Of a DNA stretch of 46,430 nucleotides, positions 44,602 through 46,430 are shown in pieces. The DNA comes from Phycisphaerales bacterium. Its GTDB lineage: Bacteria > Planctomycetota > Phycisphaerae > Phycisphaerales > UBA1924. The notes under the pieces are model-generated. The model had not been told where the DNA came from. It saw nothing but the letters and a program-made list of their open reading frames with translations, and ran no database searches. The translations under genes and the position numbers were made by a program. How positions within the stretch are numbered: the first letter of the stretch is position 1; each line of letters begins with the position of its first letter. The stretch lies in the NCBI GenBank assembly GCA_029260315.1, contig JAJDDM010000168.1, forward strand, positions 1-46,430, written 5' to 3'.

Positions 44602-46347
44602 CTACGGCGACCCCAGCAGCGCCACGATGCCCGGGTGGTCCGGCGCATACCGCGTCGCCCTGAACAACGCGAACGGCGGCACGCCGCCGGTGCCCTTGGG
44701 CGGCTCCACGTCACCGCCGTACGGGTTGCGGAACTCCCACACGATGCGGCCGTTGGGCATGACCTCGAAGAGGCGACCCTGCACGCCCTGGCAGATGAGC
44801 GTGTTGCCGTTGGGCAGCCGCTGCGCGCCGGAGATGAACGCCGAGTAGAAGGTGCCGGCCTGCTCGTAGGTCCAGGCGGGCTCGGCGGGGCCGAAAGGCT
44901 GGCCGGGTTCGTGGGCAAAGCCGGTCTCGGGATCGAACGGCAGGACCAGCTCCACGACCTCGCTGCGGTCGTTGCCGTCGGGGCGCCGGCCGCCGTTGTT
45001 GAACACGGTTAGGCGCAGGTCGCTCGCGACCGCCTCGCCGCCCGCGCCCGGGGCCGCGCCGGCGTTGCTGCCGTCGAGCCACTGCGGGTCGTGCTGGTAG
45101 AAGAGCTGCTGATCGTCGTCGCTGCCCGCGCCGTGGCGTCGCGGATGGCCCCAGCGCCAGAGGATGTCGCCGCCCATCCCGAAGCGCCCGCCCGTGTGCC
45201 CGGCGGCTTCCTCGGTGGTGGTCGAGTGGTCGATCACCCACAGCTCGCTGAAGTGCGGGGAGCTGATCACGATCAGGTCTTCGCCGGCGTGATGGTCGAC
45301 GGCGTTGGTGTGCATCCAGTCGGCGTCCTTGCGGCTGTCGTCCTCTTCCTCGTCGTCGCCGCCGACGTAGCCGAGCGCGCGCAGCTGCTCATCCATGGCC
45401 TCGGCCTCGGCCTCCTGCTCGGCGGTGAGCGGCGGCTCGTCGCGGTGCTCGCCGTTCACGTCGATCCGCTGCGGGTTGCGCGCCACCGAGCCGTGGTTCT
45501 CGCCGCGCTCGACCAGGTCCTGGACCACGTGATCCCAGCTGCGCCACTCCCAGACGATCTCGCCGCCCTCGCTGCCCGTCGGCTTCAGCTCGAAGAGCAT
45601 GTCGGGCCAGAGACCCTCCTCGCCCAGTGCCTCGGGGTGCCGCCCGCGAGCCAGGACCTCGCGCGCCTCGCGCGCCTCCCAGGCGATGAAGAGGATGTTG
45701 CCGTTCGGCATGGGCTCGATGTCGTGGTGGATCATCGCGGAGTCGGTGGCGAGCTCGTAGCTCCAGGTCACCTCGCCGCCCGGAGCGATGCGCTCGAGCA
45801 GCCCGAAGATGCCGCCGCCGTGGAAGAAGGGCGGATCGTCGACGCGCTGGCAGCGCAGGATCGAGCCGTCGTCCTCCAGGTACACCGCACTCGGCCCGTG
45901 GCCGCTGGGCCACTCGTGGACGATGTCCGCCTCGTTGTCGATCAGGTAGGTCGACCTGCCCATCAGCGGCGCGACGAGCACGTAGCCCGGCGCGACGTGC
46001 TGGGCATCGTGCGTGATCAGGCCGCGCGACTGGAAGCTGGCGAGCATGAAGGGGTCGGCGTCGCCGGCGCCGCCCATGCCGCCGGGGGCGCCCATGCCGC
46101 CGCGGGCGCCCATGCCGCCGGGTCCGCCGCCGCCTCCGGGGCGCTCCTCCACGCCGGGGGCACCGTCGTCGGAGCTGGCGCCGTCCTGCGCGTCCGCCGC
46201 CGCGGGAGCGAGCAGGGCCGCGGCGACCGCAGCCGCCAGAAGGGCCGTCGGACGGGCGCGGCGAGGCCCGCGGAGCGCCGCCGTCCCCGGGGAGCGAATG
46301 CGGCCGAACCAGCCGCCAGAGGTCGGTCCTGCGCGATATGAGGGCAT
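44602..46347 (-). CDS. Secreted aryl-sulfate sulfotransferase (arylsulfotransferase family)
   Basis: This encodes 581 residues. A signal peptide is seen at about 30-53 ('A-L-L-A-A-A-V-A-A-A-L-L-A-P-A-A-A-D-A-Q'); the start could be internal, as the first 30 residues are basic and long. Next comes a low-complexity Gly/Met stretch (70-94) with repeated 'G-G-M-G-A' units. The main domain is a six-bladed-propeller ASST type: 'H-E-W-P-S-G-H-G-P-S-A-V-Y', 'H-H-D-I-E-P-M-P-N-G-N-I-L', 'H-T-N-A-V-D-H-H', 'Q-H-D-P-Q-W' and 'N-G-N-T-L-I-C-Q-G'. The conserved histidines fit the sulfate-transfer site. An acidic insert (D-D-E-E-E-D-D) lies near residue 335. It would act outside the cytoplasm. It is convergent with fic. 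Confidence 0.88.
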   Translation of the reverse strand: MPSYRAGPTSGGWFGRIRSPGTAALRGPRRARPTALLAAAVAAALLAPAAADAQDGASSDDGAPGVEERPGGGGGPGGMGARGGMGAPGGMGGAGDADPFMLASFQSRGLITHDAQHVAPGYVLVAPLMGRSTYLIDNEADIVHEWPSGHGPSAVYLEDDGSILRCQRVDDPPFFHGGGIFGLLERIAPGGEVTWSYELATDSAMIHHDIEPMPNGNILFIAWEAREAREVLARGRHPEALGEEGLWPDMLFELKPTGSEGGEIVWEWRSWDHVVQDLVERGENHGSVARNPQRIDVNGEHRDEPPLTAEQEAEAEAMDEQLRALGYVGGDDEEEDDSRKDADWMHTNAVDHHAGEDLIVISSPHFSELWVIDHSTTTEEAAGHTGGRFGMGGDILWRWGHPRRHGAGSDDDQQLFYQHDPQWLDGSNAGAAPGAGGEAVASDLRLTVFNNGGRRPDGNDRSEVVELVLPFDPETGFAHEPGQPFGPAEPAWTYEQAGTFYSAFISGAQRLPNGNTLICQGVQGRLFEVMPNGRIVWEFRNPYGGDVEPPKGTGGVPPFALFRATRYAPDHPGIVALLGSP

Positions 46348-46430
46348 CGGCGCATGATCGCACAGAAGCCCGGCGCTTGTCCCTGGGGCCCTCTTCGGCG
46401 CTGTCTCCAGATTCCGCGGAGATTCCGGGG

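Overview
The window is a high-GC bacterial chromosome segment. Several traits point to a Planctomycetota-like organism: large secreted proteins built from carboxypeptidase-regulatory-like repeats, a secreted protein ending in a Gly/Val-rich domain of the kind I associate with that phylum, a secreted aryl-sulfate sulfotransferase, and a split two-subunit glycine decarboxylase. This assignment is an inference; there is no rRNA or other marker in the window. I found no tRNA, rRNA, CRISPR array or insertion sequence.

Left flank (1-7571, plus strand). The 3' part of a repeat-rich surface protein is followed by a small TPR protein and then a compact glycine cleavage operon, gcvT-gcvH-gcvPA-gcvPB. 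Its products would work with a lipoamide dehydrogenase (encoded elsewhere) to split glycine into CO2, ammonia and methylene-THF.

Defence island, part 1 (7638-18831). A divergent pair of small nuclease-fold genes (DUF6998-like and PD-(D/E)XK-like) comes first. Next is a five-gene minus-strand operon, read from 18831 down to 8990: a NucS-like nuclease, a type III-like restriction helicase/nuclease (Res, BPTD_3080-like), an adenine methyltransferase (Mod), a UvrD-type helicase with a RelE/ParE-like N-terminus, and an HhH-GPD glycosylase-like protein. Most junctions overlap or are under 20 bases.

Defence island, part 2 (19360-29830, plus strand). A five-gene overlapping operon encodes a UPF1-like SF1 helicase with a Vsr/DUF559-like nuclease tail, a membrane-anchored coiled-coil protein, a membrane-anchored coiled-coil McrB-like AAA+ ATPase, a DUF2357/McrC-like partner and an Hsp70/actin-fold-like protein. 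The layout recalls the CoCoNuT branch of McrBC-type systems, but with two N-terminal membrane anchors and no visible McrC nuclease motif. It is my best candidate for an undescribed or poorly described system.

Defence island, part 3 (30128-39997). A TM0106-type RecB-like nuclease/SF1 helicase is followed 11 bases later by an 836-residue protein that combines a HEPN-type R-x4-H motif with RNA-polymerase alpha-CTD-like and sigma-70 region 4-like segments. After a small lipoprotein comes a PLD nuclease/DEAD helicase/DUF3427 protein. In all, five NTP-dependent helicases, each fused or linked to a nuclease, lie within about 31 kb.

Right flank (40194-46347). A GT1 glycosyltransferase, a secreted planctomycete-type protein, a Fic AMP-transferase with a strong apparently leaderless promoter and TGTCGACA operators, and a secreted aryl-sulfate sulfotransferase on the minus strand. 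Base composition is visibly lower in GC at about 7.6-9.7 kb, in the Mod specificity region, and at about 19-30 kb, consistent with horizontal acquisition.
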